Shown piece after piece: positions 36,343 to 48,414 of a stretch of 64,000 bases of DNA. A program made the translations under genes and the position numbers. The stretch's first letter is position 1; the number at the start of each line of letters is the position of its first letter. The notes below the pieces were generated by a model. The model was not told the DNA's origin, searched no databases, and saw nothing but the letters and a program-made list of their open reading frames with translations. Where the stretch lies: NCBI GenBank assembly GCA_011319805.1, contig SJRY01000038.1, positions 310,001 to 374,000 of the forward strand, written 5' to 3'. Source of the stretch: Macrocybe gigantea. Its lineage: Eukaryota; Basidiomycota; Agaricomycetes; Agaricales; Callistosporiaceae.

Positions 36343-38310
36343 ATGTCGCGTCGCAGGGAACGAACTTATGCCCTTGTCGCTTTTCTAGCCGTACTTTTCT
36401 TCTGCGGCTTCGTCAAGTTCTCGCACAATCATAGATTAAAATCGCTTTCCGCTAAATACACAACCGACCTACGAAACCACTTCTCCAAGGTGCAGCCTTT
36501 CCGGCTTCATAGCTCCGCTGCCGCACACAGGACCCCGCTGCCGCATACGACGATACCCCATGGAGCGGCCGTGCACGGGTTTACAATATTTGACGACCTA
36601 TACCTACGAAACGGCACGCTCTACGTTGTAACGAAAGATCGGTCTGCCTTTCCACCCAGAGACGCCGTGCTATCGCGTCCGTTCGATCTCGGTGCGAATG
36701 AAGATTTCACGCCCACGGACAAGGTGTGTGTATATGCAGATTGTGTGACATTTTGATCAACATGAAATATAGGAGCTGCAATTCGTACAACCGGAGGAGG
36801 CTGAGCAAATCTTGGGTGGCCATAGCGTGCGGGTAAGGGATTTTACGGTGCTTATGTATGATCCAGCCCAATTCATGAAGGTAACTGTCTGTGTACTTCC
36901 TTCTGGGTCGTGTCTTACCCTTATAAATTAGCATTACTATCATTGGTGGGGAGAAATTATTCTAGGTGTTTGGCGCGTGTATTCTGCCATGAATCTTAAC
37001 ACACAGCCTCCGCCGGCTCGTTTCCTCTTGCCGGTGAGTTCTCACTTGCGTTCGTGCATCGAGTCGAAGTCACGAATCGCGAAATAGTTTGCCCGTTTTG
37101 AGGAGTGGAGAGACAGGGCGGGCGTTGACGCTCCATTGATGCGGGCGGCATTCCCATATGCTTCTATTGAGCAGTCCGAATATTGGAAGGACATTCTCGC
37201 CCTCAATCTCACTATCGTGTTTGAACGCGTCATGGTTGTTAATCGCGAAACAGCACATAGACAGTAAGCACATCATCGACTAGTCGATAGGTCTTCGGGC
37301 GTCTGACAGATATCTGCTGTAGCCCTTTTGGCTCTCGCTGGTTCAAGATGATCGCAGGCACTATGAACTTAACTGTCCCAGACAATTTCTGGGCACCTGT
37401 TCGGGAATCCCTAGTCAGGAACGTTCTCGGGTATCTGCCTCGCCTCGATGAGTCTGGGGCTGTCTTACCCTCGGCGGGCCTTCCTGCGTCCAAGCCAATT
37501 GTGACGTATATCAATCGTCAGCAGACGGCCGAAGATTGCGGCGGAAGGACCATCAAAGTCTGGTCCGCGCGCTGAATCGGCTTCAGGCGCAAGGCCTCTG
37601 TGAGGTTCATATTGCCCTCATGGAGCGTATGGGTTTGAGGGAGCAGATAGAGCTTGCGGCGCGGACTACGGTCAGTCGTGTTCGACGCTCGGTAGCCCGT
37701 CGCGTCGTAAATTGCTGATGCCTGCACCACAGATTATGATTGGAGTTCATGGTAATGGCCTGACTGTGAGTTTGAATGGTCTTGAGACCTGGCGAATGGT
37801 TTTCTTGACCCACCTGGACAATGACAGCACCAACTGTGGATGCCTCCGACTCCTCGATCCACTGTAATGGAGATCTTCAATACCGAAGGTAAAGGGAATG
37901 CGCTTTTGCAGCTTCGGCTGACGAATAGAATGTTCGGCAGGCTATATCTTCGACTATGAGATACTCGCCCGAAACATGGGCCATAGAGTGAGCAATTAAT
38001 TTTCCTGGCTTCCATATGTTAGGTTCTGACTTGCCGTATCAACTCATCTCAGCATTATGCCGTCTGGAACGACACATTAGTTACATACCCTAAGGGAACC
38101 TACCACGAAGTCAGTTCCTTCACTGTTCTTTAATGTGCGGAATTCCAATGCTTATGTTTTCCAGGGAGTAAATTTCAATTTTGAGAGTCAGTCGTCTTGG
38201 TGCTCTTCTGGACGAGGTGGGCTGATACTTTCAATAATGCAGACGCAGATGCAATCCCGGTTTATGGTCCAGCAATAGCTGAAGTGGTCAGGAAACGACT
38301 CACGGAGTAG
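36343..38310 (+). CDS. GT61 (DUF563/EOGT-like) glycosyltransferase, copy B
   Basis: Tandem paralogue of copy A, 241 bases downstream. Eleven exons (36343-36723, 36773-36880, 36932-37033, 37088-37263, 37323-37670, 37733-37765, 37828-37888, 37941-37987, 38053-38109, 38165-38186, 38243-38310) give about 467 residues. Membrane anchor: YALVAFLAVLFFCGFVKF. Motifs: HYYHWWGEI, KMIAGTM, GVHGNGLT, HQLWMPP and YHEGVNF. Six exons have exactly the same length as in copy A (108, 33, 61, 47, 57 and so on). One base is missing near 37527, after NRQQT. Divergence in the stem suggests an old duplication. Confidence 0.83.
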
Positions 38311-38764
38311 GCACATAAAAGCTCCAGGAAGACTCGGTCGTGCCTGGCGATGTGTGGTTATCGTCCGAAGTTGCTCTTTATCTATAATATATGCGACAGA
38401 GGTCTTTCAGTCGTGCTTTGCAAAAATGAAATACTAGGGATGGCTCGGTGACTCGTTACCGCATACCCAATTTATTTTACCCTTTATCCCTCTGATTATA
38501 ATGCGAAAGCTGTATGCAATTCAGATATAAAAACCGTTTCAGTGAAGCCCTTCGAACTATTCCTAACTCCGCATTATTTTCATTTTCAAAATTATGCGCA
38601 GGAAGTGTTGCGACATTTACATACTTACCTCACATCGGTTTAGTTCATATTTGTCATCAAGATTAGTTCTACCGAACAACGCAAAAAAAAAAAAAATGCA
38701 GCAATCAGTCCATCGCGATGAACGGTGATGTTTGCCAAACCAATTTCTGATTTTCCTCCACTCC
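38311..38764. other. Intergenic region
   Basis: AT-rich, with an A-run at about 38683-38696. It holds the promoter of the next gene. No coding exon is recognised. Confidence 0.5.
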
Positions 38765-39829
38765 ATGATGGCAATGGCACGCAGTTACATAGGCAAGTCT
38801 ACCTTGACCACAAGCTGTTCGCTGAAACTTACCAATTCATCAGGTAAAAAGCTTCCTTTCGTTGTTTTCTCCGTCGTCTCAGCGGTGGGCATACACTGTA
38901 TGGCCCGGCATTTGTACCACACGGACTTGGTCGAATCGGTGCATGGACACTGTCCAAAGAGGGCGACGGTGGAAAAACCCTACAGACTGAACTACACCGG
39001 ACTCTACAGCATGGACGTGGCCCTCTGCGCTCTGGTCGCGTTCTTCCAAAATGCTCTCGAACCCCGATCGCTTCCGTTTCTGAAATATGCGCTCGGAATG
39101 CTGGCAGAGCTCGTCTTCATCCCGCTCGTCGAAGCAGAGAGGCAGGGCGCAACTTCGTGGACATCACATCCTGCCTTGTTTTTCGTGCTCTACCAGCTGT
39201 GCACCGTCGGCGCATCTATTCCGTGGTATTGGATTGGCTTTTTGTATTCCGGAATGCATCGCATTCGAGGAGTGAGTGGAGGTATTAAGAGAAGTCGTGC
39301 AGAGAGCGCCGTCTTCGCGTTCGTCGTTGGCGCGGTGATTCCGACGGCCGCGATGTACCTCTTCAACGACCCATACGCCACGGCTATCTGGCAAGCGTTC
39401 CCGATTTGGGTGCTCGTCGCACAACGGACGTATTCTCAGCTGCGAGGGTCAGCTTCCCCAAAGTCCAGCTACGCCCTCGTCCAGATCACACATGCATTAA
39501 TATTCCTTTTTTCCGTCGTGCTGCACTACGCGACGGTGTACCCTGCTATGGCGTCCGAGCAAACGGGTCTAGGAGAGACATTTCTTCCTCCATATTCTCT
39601 GGATTCCCTGTCCCAATCCAGCGTGCTGCAAAGTGCGACGGATTTTTTCAAATGGGATCTAGGTTTTGGAATCGGAGCGACGATTCTGGCGACGCTTTGG
39701 TATGGCTCTAGCGCGGCCGAGGTCTTTAGGCTGCTTGTGTGGAGTGTATTTGGAAGTTTGTTGTTCAGTCCTGGAGCAGCGTTGGCAGGGACGGCTATGT
39801 GGAGGGAGAGACGGATACGAAACTCATGA
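38765..39829 (+). CDS. Intronless multi-pass membrane protein of unknown function
   Basis: A single open frame of about 355 residues from the first ATG, which is unusual among the intron-rich neighbours. Roughly eight hydrophobic spans are visible, for example LPFVVFSVVSAVGIHCMA, YSMDVALCALVAFF, LFFVLYQLCTVGASIPWYW, AVFAFVVGAVIPTAAMYLF, ALIFLFSVVLHYATVY and LLVWSVFGSLLFSPGAALAG. No catalytic motif is recognised. The layout recalls integral membrane proteins found in fungal secondary-metabolite regions, but I cannot assign a family. A 39-nt GT-AG segment at 38844-38882 could be an intron, but the frame is open through it. Confidence 0.65.
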   Translation: MMAMARSYIGKSTLTTSCSLKLTNSSGKKLPFVVFSVVSAVGIHCMARHLYHTDLVESVHGHCPKRATVEKPYRLNYTGLYSMDVALCALVAFFQNALEPRSLPFLKYALGMLAELVFIPLVEAERQGATSWTSHPALFFVLYQLCTVGASIPWYWIGFLYSGMHRIRGVSGGIKRSRAESAVFAFVVGAVIPTAAMYLFNDPYATAIWQAFPIWVLVAQRTYSQLRGSASPKSSYALVQITHALIFLFSVVLHYATVYPAMASEQTGLGETFLPPYSLDSLSQSSVLQSATDFFKWDLGFGIGATILATLWYGSSAAEVFRLLVWSVFGSLLFSPGAALAGTAMWRERRIRNS

Positions 39830-42123
39830 GGTGTCCATCGTTTGCTATCGCCGATGCTGCCGTCATGGTGCTCGAACCTTCGGACACGAACCCTCACGTT
39901 TGCGATATGATTTCTCCGTCCTTATCTCGACAAAAGCTTAAGTTGCTTACAAAAGACAACTGATGCGTTCAGGAAAATTGTATCCCTATTGAAGTATTGA
40001 ACACTTGTGGGCAATCTGCCGTATTTGCTTCATCGGTTGCGTCAGACCTGCTGATTTATTGCAAAACGGAGCGCACGAGCAGATCGCATTGCATTTTTCA
40101 AGCAGTTCACTCGCATTAGGAGATTTAGTCACACTTACACCAGTCACACAAGGTCACACCGTGGTGTTTGTCGCGTTGCCTGGTTGTCGAGATGGTGGTT
40201 CCGTCTCATTCACTCTGTTTCTAGACCCTACTTGACTCGTATCACCGACACAAAAGTTAAATCTGCCATATCCTCGCGCGTTGCATGCGGAAGGACAGCG
40301 CAGCCACCTTGGCACCTGCAAGTGGACTGACCATGAGACTGCCGACTCCGTTAAGACGGAGAAGTCTTCAGATTCCCCGATTCGTGTATGCCTTCCCTGG
40401 TTGTCCTCTCTGCGGACATTAGGTTCGGGTTGTAAGAATAACCCCTACAACCACACTACACAAGTGGGACGATACGGAATGGGTTTTAAGAAAGTCTACT
40501 GGAAGGCAGCCTAAGTTCCACTTCGTCTATGTACAAAGGGCAGGTCGCTGTGTGGGCGAGCATAGCCGAAGAGAACAAAATAAAGCTCACGGCGAGAAGT
40601 ACGTCGGCGTTTCACTTGATTAGCTCTCAATGAACGCTAACTTCCACGTCATAGATCATTTTCAGCGTTCATGCCAATGACCACCTGGCTCGAGGATCTC
40701 GGGCTTTATCTTGTGTATTTCTCTATGGCTAGACTGGAAAGAGACTAACTTATAGATTCATGCCGATCTACTATTGCAACGATGCCCTATCCTCTACTCG
40801 CCAACATCACGTTTCTATATCGGTTCTTCTATGAAGTGCGAGTCGAGTTCGTGCTGCCGTTGCGTTCATTTGAAGACATTGATTGAGTCCAATCCAGCGC
40901 TCTATAAAGGTCGTCTGACCGGTCTTAAATGGTTTCCTTATCGCATGTCACCAAGGACGTCCCCATCGCAAGTCTGCATACAGATTAATTGCACGTCGAC
41001 GAAAGCTGACTTGACTTAGGGGACACATTTTAATGCTAATGGTGGCCAATTTTGCGCCTTCGCAGCCGTGTCTTTTAAAGCACCGAGTAGCACGCAACTT
41101 CAGAGACGTGGCGCCTATCCTGGTCGATAAGGCTGTCGTGGCTTAGAGGACACGGAAGTCCCTCGTAGCCCAACTCATATGAAATGGAATGGCATGGTAA
41201 TGGTTATTGTTACTTTGATTGCACGAATACGGAACTCGCGACGTGTTTTCCCTGGCATGTAGTCTGCCTATCGCTAGATATCTGGGTTGCCGCCTCCTCG
41301 ACTATCCGCTACTAATGCCTCCCATTGCCAAGAGAGCGGCGGCGGCGACCAGCAATTGTTCTGATACTAGATTTTTTGGCCACATCTGACGCTCAACAGC
41401 TCAGATCGTTTTCTTCGGCTCGTCTTCCCGGGTTCCTCTCTTCCTAACTTATCATTCGAGATGCGCGAGGATTAAACCATAGCGGACGCAAAGGACGATC
41501 GGCTTTCTAACTTCTTCCAGAAGGCTTTGTCGTCGCCTTTTCTCCGCAGATCTTTTTTCGCGTGCCTAGGACTTCTTACCGCAATATATCACGCACAATG
41601 ACATAGAACAAAATTGCAGAGCAAGTGAAACGCCATTTGGATCCGCATCGACGACGCAGCTCGGTAGCGGAAGTCGGCTCATCTGATCTGGAAAGCCCGT
41701 GTCATGTGTACGCTGACGTTTCTGCTGGGTCAAATCGGTAATTGCATTCTCTCTGATGGCGAGCGCCGTTTGAAAAGGCAGCAGAACGGCCAACTCTGTT
41801 CAGTCTTACGGGAAACGCCGACGAGAAGGCACCTTAACAGCTTCTTCAACAACTTGTTTGGCTGTTCTAGCTCACCCGTTCGAGTGCGTCGCACTTCTGG
41901 GTCCTCAAAGCGTACTGAATCTCATTTAGATTTCGTACAATATGCAGATTTTAACGCACCCGCCTCAATCGCGAGACCCCTGGTCCACCTATACCCTCAC
42001 CTCTTTACTCGCATCTAAATCCTCGGATTCGCGAGCTCTTAAAAGCCTCCACTACGACAGACACCGCCCTGTCCATATTTTCCTCCCACTTTCGTTAATT
42101 ATCCGAAAATCCACACGTTCGCT
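39830..42123. other. Gene-poor stretch of 2.3 kb
   Basis: Only short open frames on both strands, no coherent exon chain, no recognised transposase or reverse-transcriptase motif and no long repeat noticed. It is one of the longest empty stretches in the window. Confidence 0.45.
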
Positions 42124-44244
42124 ATGTTTTTCTCTCTTTTCTCCAACGTTCACCGACTTGCTTGGTATGAAACTGCTCTTTTTGTTGTCGCGATCGACTC
42201 ATACCAATCATCGACATAAACAAGCAACTGGAAGCAACGCGAGAGGTGCAACAAAATTGAAAGCCTGCCTGCCGATTACTTCACACCACTCTCATTAACC
42301 GAGCGAAAGATACACGCCCTCCCTTTATCCAAGCTGGTTTCAGAATGCCGACTGGGTGCCATCTCGCCGTTTGAAATCATGCATACGTATGGCAAGAGGA
42401 CGATCATGGCGCACCGTGCTACGAACTGCATCGCAGACATCATGTTTGATGAAGCTCTCCGTACCCCGGCTATCGCCAACTGGTCGCCGAATCCCGACAT
42501 CGAAAACAACCATTCTGAAGACTTGCGCTGCGGCCGTTCTTTGCTGGGCGTTCCAGTCAGCCTTAAAGGTTGGAACATTGATACATATTCTGGCACAGGG
42601 TTGACATAGTTCAAATAGACACGGTGAATGTTACCGGCCACGATAGTACAATAGGCTTTTCCCGGAATGTCGCGCGCCCTGCCGCTACGACTTCGCCCAT
42701 CGTCCGCATGCTTCAAGATCTGGGCGCGTTAGTCCATGTGAAAACGACTGTTCCCGCCGGGCTTCTCAACATAGAAACCATCTCCGAGGTCTTTGGCCGC
42801 ACGACGAACCCTTACAGCAAAGACCATTCGTGTGGTGCCTCATCAGGAGGTGGCGGCGCTCTCGTGGCTTATGGCGGGAGCAAGATTGAAATAGGATCCG
42901 ATCTCGGAGGAAGCAGCAGGATTCCGGCCCATTTCTGTGGAGTGTGGAGTTTGAAGGGAAGCGTTGGAAGGTTCCCTACTCATGGCAACTTGTCGTCGCT
43001 CGCTGGGATGGAAGGCGTCCAAATGGTCACGGCCCCCCTCGCGGGGAGTCTTGATGACCTAGAGGAGTTTTGGAAGCGGATCGTGGACGCGGAGCCATGG
43101 GAATATGATCACACCGTGAGGCAGTTCGCTACTCAACCCGAGATCTCTATCTGATCGTCGCGCAGTGCGTCCCAGTGCCCTGGAAATCCATCGACTTGCA
43201 GGAAGAAGGAAGGAAGCTGAAATGGGGCATCATCATGAGCGACGGTGAGGATGCGATTTACTCTGAATGTCGCAGTCCATCTTAGGGTATCTTTAGGGAT
43301 TGTGCCTCCAACGCTAGCCACAAAACGGGCTCTGATGATGGTCGCCTCTGCCCTTCGCCGCCAGGGTCATGAAGTTGTCGAATTGTGAGTACCACGTGTG
43401 TCGCCTGTGCCGCCCAAAGCCCAACATCATCTTAGCACTCCTCCAAACATTTTCAAAGGCTTGAAAATAGCGCATCAATTGATTTTCGCAGATGGAGGTA
43501 GGACTAACATCCGACTCTGGGAAACCGGTCATTCAATTGTTCATTTAGGCCGTCAATTTCGAAGCTTGCTCGAGTCGAACAAAGAGCTACACGGCCCCGC
43601 CGCATCGATCATGAGTGTGCTCTCAATGCCGCGTTTCTGGAAACGCATTCTGTCTTACTTCACCCGATCAAGCGACCCGTGATGGCGGATATGCTAAAGT
43701 GTTTGCATACCAAGACCGTGGAAGAAGTACGTGATCTTATCGCGCAACGCGAGCAATATATGGCTGCCTGGCACAATCAGTGGAAGGAGAACAATCTGGA
43801 CTTCGTGCTTACCGTTCCTCATCCATTACCGGCTCTGCGAAATGGAACTTCTGACCGCGCCGACCTCATGACCGCGGATTATACGTGCATCTTCAACTTG
43901 GTGGGTCTAGTTTACAGACATCGGAGTCCAGATACCGATCACTTACTGCGCCACCCACCTTCTAGCTGGATTACACTGCCGGCGTCCTTCCGGTCACCTT
44001 CGTCGACAAGGAGCTAGACCGTCTACCCGAAGGCTTCTTTGCGTCCGCGCAGTACCAGCGGATGAGTGTCTTTGGAAAACAGGCATATTCCGTCTATGAT
44101 GCCGATGATATGCATGGTCTTCCTCTTGGCGTCCAAGTTGTCGGGCGCAGAATGGAAGAAGAGAAAGTGCTGCAGGGAATGAGGGTCATCGAGGCCGCTC
44201 TCAAAGCCAAAGGTATCGTCTTCGAAGGCAACCCGCTGATTTGA
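42124..44244 (+). CDS. Amidase (fatty-acid amide hydrolase-like, amidase signature family)
   Basis: Hydrolyses an amide bond with a Ser-cisSer-Lys triad. Exons are about 42124-42568 (5' part uncertain, probably with one intron), 42619-43115, 43166-43244, 43297-43384, 43436-43497, 43549-43900 and 43966-44244. Catalytic Lys lies in GVPVSLK, the Ser-rich loop in CGASSGGGGALVAYGG and the nucleophile region in IGSDLGGSSRIPAHFCG. The end has DMHGLPLGVQVVGRRMEEE. Bases appear missing near 42253-42256 and at 43676-43678 (before VMADML). The start codon is a guess: the protein is secure from about LTERKIHALPLSKL (42295) on. Substrate is unknown. Confidence 0.8.
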
Positions 44245-45390
44245 CATAGTAGAGCACGCTTCCAGTAGTTCCCCTTCGTTCTCTTATTTATCATTCGAAC
44301 ATTCGATCCTTCCTTCCGAATGGTATGTATCCTTCGTTGCTATCGTTTGTACTTCCAGGCCTTCTATTTTGTTGCAATACATGTAAAGCGTTGAGCATCA
44401 GAAACGGTTCCTCCTCTTGTGTATTCAACGTATAACTTTCGTCGTCCTCGCTTTGGCTGTACTTTAATTATGATACAGGGTTGGGGATGACGGCAGAGGC
44501 TGAGAGCTTGACAGGACCGGGTAATCCAGCTCTTGTTCTTCTGACTAAAAGCTAGATGAAAGGATGGGCGTCGCCACATTCGCGACATGCAACACCTTCC
44601 TAACGCCGTCTGGATCGTCCATTGCAGTCGTTCAAAACCGGAGGTCTAACCCTCCGTGATCTAGGTGTCGGCGCGGCCGGCTGCATGTATAGGCACTCGA
44701 GGATTCCCGTTTGACGACCGGAAGGAATGTAGAGAATCAATCATCCATATTGTGATTGAGATCACTGAGAAGCATTGTTCTATGGAGCGAACGCGCCATA
44801 TATAGTCTATAAATCTGCACAGATGTTGGTTTCTTGAACCTCGATGACTGCCTACCCCAACTAGCAGCGATGAATTGAGCCAAATGCTATGGCACACCAG
44901 TCTAGTTATTGCTTCTATCGACTTGAAGTTGGCGCCGCAAAACAGTAAAATGCCACCTAAAAGAAAGAGCCTCGAAAGCGGTTTGCAAGCGAAGTTTCAA
45001 TTTGGCAAAGGACTGAGGATGGCTTGCAATGAACGTATCAGAGCCTGACCTTTCCATCTTGAAGTTTCCAAGTGCGGGCGATAATGATGGCAACTCGATG
45101 GCTGCGAGGACGAAGGTGTCAGTCGTTCCATCCCAGAGTGGGTGGCCAAGCGACTGCATATTCAAACATTTCACTTGCGTATTTCTCGGTCTTTCCGGGA
45201 AGACCGACATTGTGTCCCCGCAAGGGAAACGGGCAAAATGTGGGAATGTGGCTGGGTCGCGTCGCGGAGTAGAGATGAACACGTGATCGCGCAAAGCTGG
45301 ACCCACACGCTCTATCAATCGTTCTTCCATTGTTCGTCCACAACATCCAACGATACCAGCATTCCAGCTTTGGATAACTATAAAGATACG
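44245..45390. other. Intergenic region upstream of FunK1 copy 2
   Basis: About 1.1 kb. The last 150 bases resemble the leader of FunK1 copy 1. A minus-strand open frame here (44902-45522) is antisense to the kinase gene and is not supported. Confidence 0.5.
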
Positions 45391-48300
45391 ATGGCCACGA
45401 AAATACTCACCCGATATAACCTCAGACGAAGGGCTACAACTACTAAAGCCTCTGATCGTCCCCGAAAACGCCAAAAGATCGAGAAAGACACAGCGCCGCT
45501 GCCACAAGATCCATCGCCGCAAGACGAGATGACCTCCGAGCTAGCAAAGCAAGCGTGTATTAACTACGCGTCACTGAATGGAGCGGGACCTCGAACGCCG
45601 CAGCGAAATCAAGCACCTCCGTCGACGACACAAAGCACTCCGTCATCTAACAAGCTTTCGGCACAAGAGCAACACAGCTCGAGCGCGCGCGAAAAGGCGG
45701 ACTCTCCTCGAGTTAGGAATGCGATCAATAAAGAGTTCATCAGCAATTACAAGACCTGTGCTACTCTTGATGAATTTTTCCAAAAATACATGCCGTCGCA
45801 GGACGTTGAAATTCCATCGCATGTTGACATCACCGGCGCGTTCAATGGAGTCGGTGATGGAAAAAAAGAGGTTGACATGTATGGAACCTTTGTAAGTGTG
45901 GCATTTGGTCTTTGAGCACGAGTCTCCTGATGATACCGTGCATTTTTTATCCGTAGCTGAAAGGGCTGGAGTGTGTCAGCGAGGATTTTCCAGATGACAT
46001 GAAGATGGTGTCCTATGACACGTCCAGCATACCTTTCCCTCCTCTCCACCACGACCACCATGAAACGAAGCCCGACATCACATCGACATTCCCTGGCATT
46101 CCTGCCATATCACGGAAGAAACACTGGACCTGGCAAGAAGCTGCCCTTGTATGGGAGCTCAAGCTCAGCGAAGGCCAAGACACTATAGACAAGGACGGGT
46201 TGTGCAAGCATTTAGACACTGACGTGCCTACTCGCGTTCAGCTTTACAAGGGAGCGCGTAATCTCATGATGGCACATCTCAGTTGCTTTGTCTTCGTGGT
46301 TGGTGTGTACGGGACCAACATGCGATTTTTCCGGTTCGATCACTCCGGTATTATTGGGTCCCCATCATTCAACTATGTCGCATCGCCAGAGCTTGTTCAA
46401 CGATTCCTTTGGCGACTAGCACATCCTCTCACCTATAATGGCCGCATTCCCCAACCTCACAGCATTGTAGGTGGTGATCCTACGATGACCAAGCCTTCCC
46501 CCGCAGAATTTGACCAGCTATTTATGCGACTGAGGAAAATACAACCAGACATAGCTGAGCGAAAGGCCGACATCCAAAGGATAGGCCGTCTTATTGACGC
46601 GCGCATCGATGTCGAGGACGTAGATGAACAAAGAGGTATATTGCTGCCGTCTATGTGTCCACGCTCTGCTAAGCTGGTCTTCTTTTAGGCAAACCGGTGG
46701 ATATGGCTCAAGATTCAGACGGTATGGCAAATTAACACTTTGACAACTCAGTTGATGATTGATGAGCCTGTCCTTTGCTGTCTAGTCATCATGACTGGCC
46801 CTGAAAGCACCTCTTCAGGTATGCCTGCTAAAATGTGTACGAAGGGGTAGGGTACTCACGCATTCGCAGATGAGGAGCCTGGGCCTCAAAAGGACGTAAA
46901 ATGCTTTGCAATTGAAGTGTTATATTTCTCGACTGGCGTCGTGGGGAGGGCTACGCATGTCTTCAAAGTTTTGATTGTCGGCGACCAACCTGAAAACGAT
47001 CAAATCTGTACTCTCAAAGATTCTTGGCAACAACAGACTCGCTGGGATGAGGGCTATTTCTATCGGAGAATCAAGCGACTTTCTCGCCATCCGGTCATCC
47101 GCGAAGAGCTGAAGAATTCAGTCCTCAGACTAGACCTTTCGGAGCCTGGAGCTTTTGACAAGAGCGGACTAGCAAACAATATTGGGACATGGAATATGAA
47201 GACTTGCAACGATGCCGAAATCTTTGGACTCACGACACTCTCCGCCCGGACCATGAAGCGAGAATCTGATGCGGAACCAGCATCATTTGATCGCAGCAGA
47301 GTCCGGTCTTTGATGAAGAACATTGGCAGACCCCTGACGTCTTTCCGGAATAGCAAAGAGGCTTTCACTGCTTTGCGCAATGCCGTCAGAGGCAAGTAGT
47401 TTTCTGATCAGTTTGTTTTGGCTTGCCTCGACTAACAAATGAATTTCAGCGATTGAATTTCTGCGCATATGCGGGGTCATTCATCGCGATATCAGTGCGG
47501 GTAATATCCTTATCCATGAATCTGATATGGAAGGTGGCTTCCTACACGATCTGGACTACAGCACACCTATCATGTCGAGCGTGGACAGTGAAATTCCAGC
47601 CTTCAGATTGCAGATTGAGAAGGACTTGAAGGATATGACGGTAATTACCGGCACCGTCACCATGTATATTCGCACACTGATCCGTGTCTTATGCCAGGGC
47701 ACCCGTCCTTTCATGGCCGTAAGCATCCTAGAACAACAAGAGATGAGGGAGTCCCACGACGTTCACCATGATCTGGAGTCCATCTACTGGGTCGCAATGT
47801 GGATAATTCTTCGTCACACGGAACATGATCACAGGGCGGGAAATTACGCATGTGCTACACTCTTTGAGAAGCGGTATGATGATGATCTTTGTGGGGCGAA
47901 GTCTACGTGGTTAGCGCGACAATATCATTTGGCAGTCCAGGGCAATCAGCCTTTGACCGACCTAATTGCCAAACTATACCATCTCTTCAAGATGCACAGC
48001 CCTGCACGACGGGAAGACGGCGCTCTTCCAGTCACCGTGGAAGCACTTCTTTCCGAGCTAGATGGTGCTCTGAAGGATTCCAGGTGGCCTCCGAATGACA
48101 AAAGCAAGATTTACGTTCCGCCTCCGACGGAGGAGATGGTGATACGAGATACTTTGAAGAACGCGAACCAGATGGAGCGAGATGCTGCTGTTGCCAATCA
48201 GAAGCAGGATAGTTCTACACAGAGCAGGGGAAGCAAAAGGAAACTCGAAGATGCAGGCAGTAACACGGAGGCAAGCATTTCGGAGAAAAGGTCACGGCAG

Positions 48301-48414
48301 GCGAACCACGGCAAGACTCAGAAGCAGCCTGATGCACGGAAGGATAAAGGAGAGGTTGGGTCTAGTCGTCGCTCTTCTCGCCTCCACAATGAGTTGAGCC
48401 GGGAGAAACGGTGA
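45391..48414 (+). CDS. FunK1-type protein kinase, copy 2 (intact)
   Basis: Full-length paralogue of the kinase at 7052-10055, in opposite orientation. Seven exons (45391-45891, 45957-46635, 46689-46721, 46786-46818, 46870-47391, 47450-47640, 47698-48414) give about 891 residues with no interruption. The catalytic loop is VIHRDISAGNIL, with HDLDYS in the DFG position. The N-terminal 170 residues are polar and basic, and the tail is Lys/Ser rich. The fifth intron (47392-47449) begins GCAAGT, a GC-AG intron, where copy 1 has GT. The sixth intron (57 nt) is open in frame. Family function is not well defined. FunK1 expansion is linked to multicellular fungi. Confidence 0.88.

Noticed and set aside
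39830..42123. Possible transposon remnant in the empty 2.3 kb stretch
   Set aside because: No terminal repeats, transposase or reverse-transcriptase motif was found by eye. A repeat search would be needed to claim one.
44902..45522. Long minus-strand open frame overlapping FunK1 copy 2, mirrored at 9924-10394 over copy 1
   Set aside because: It is antisense to a well-supported exon, and its similarity is explained by the gene duplication. It has no domain or splice logic of its own.
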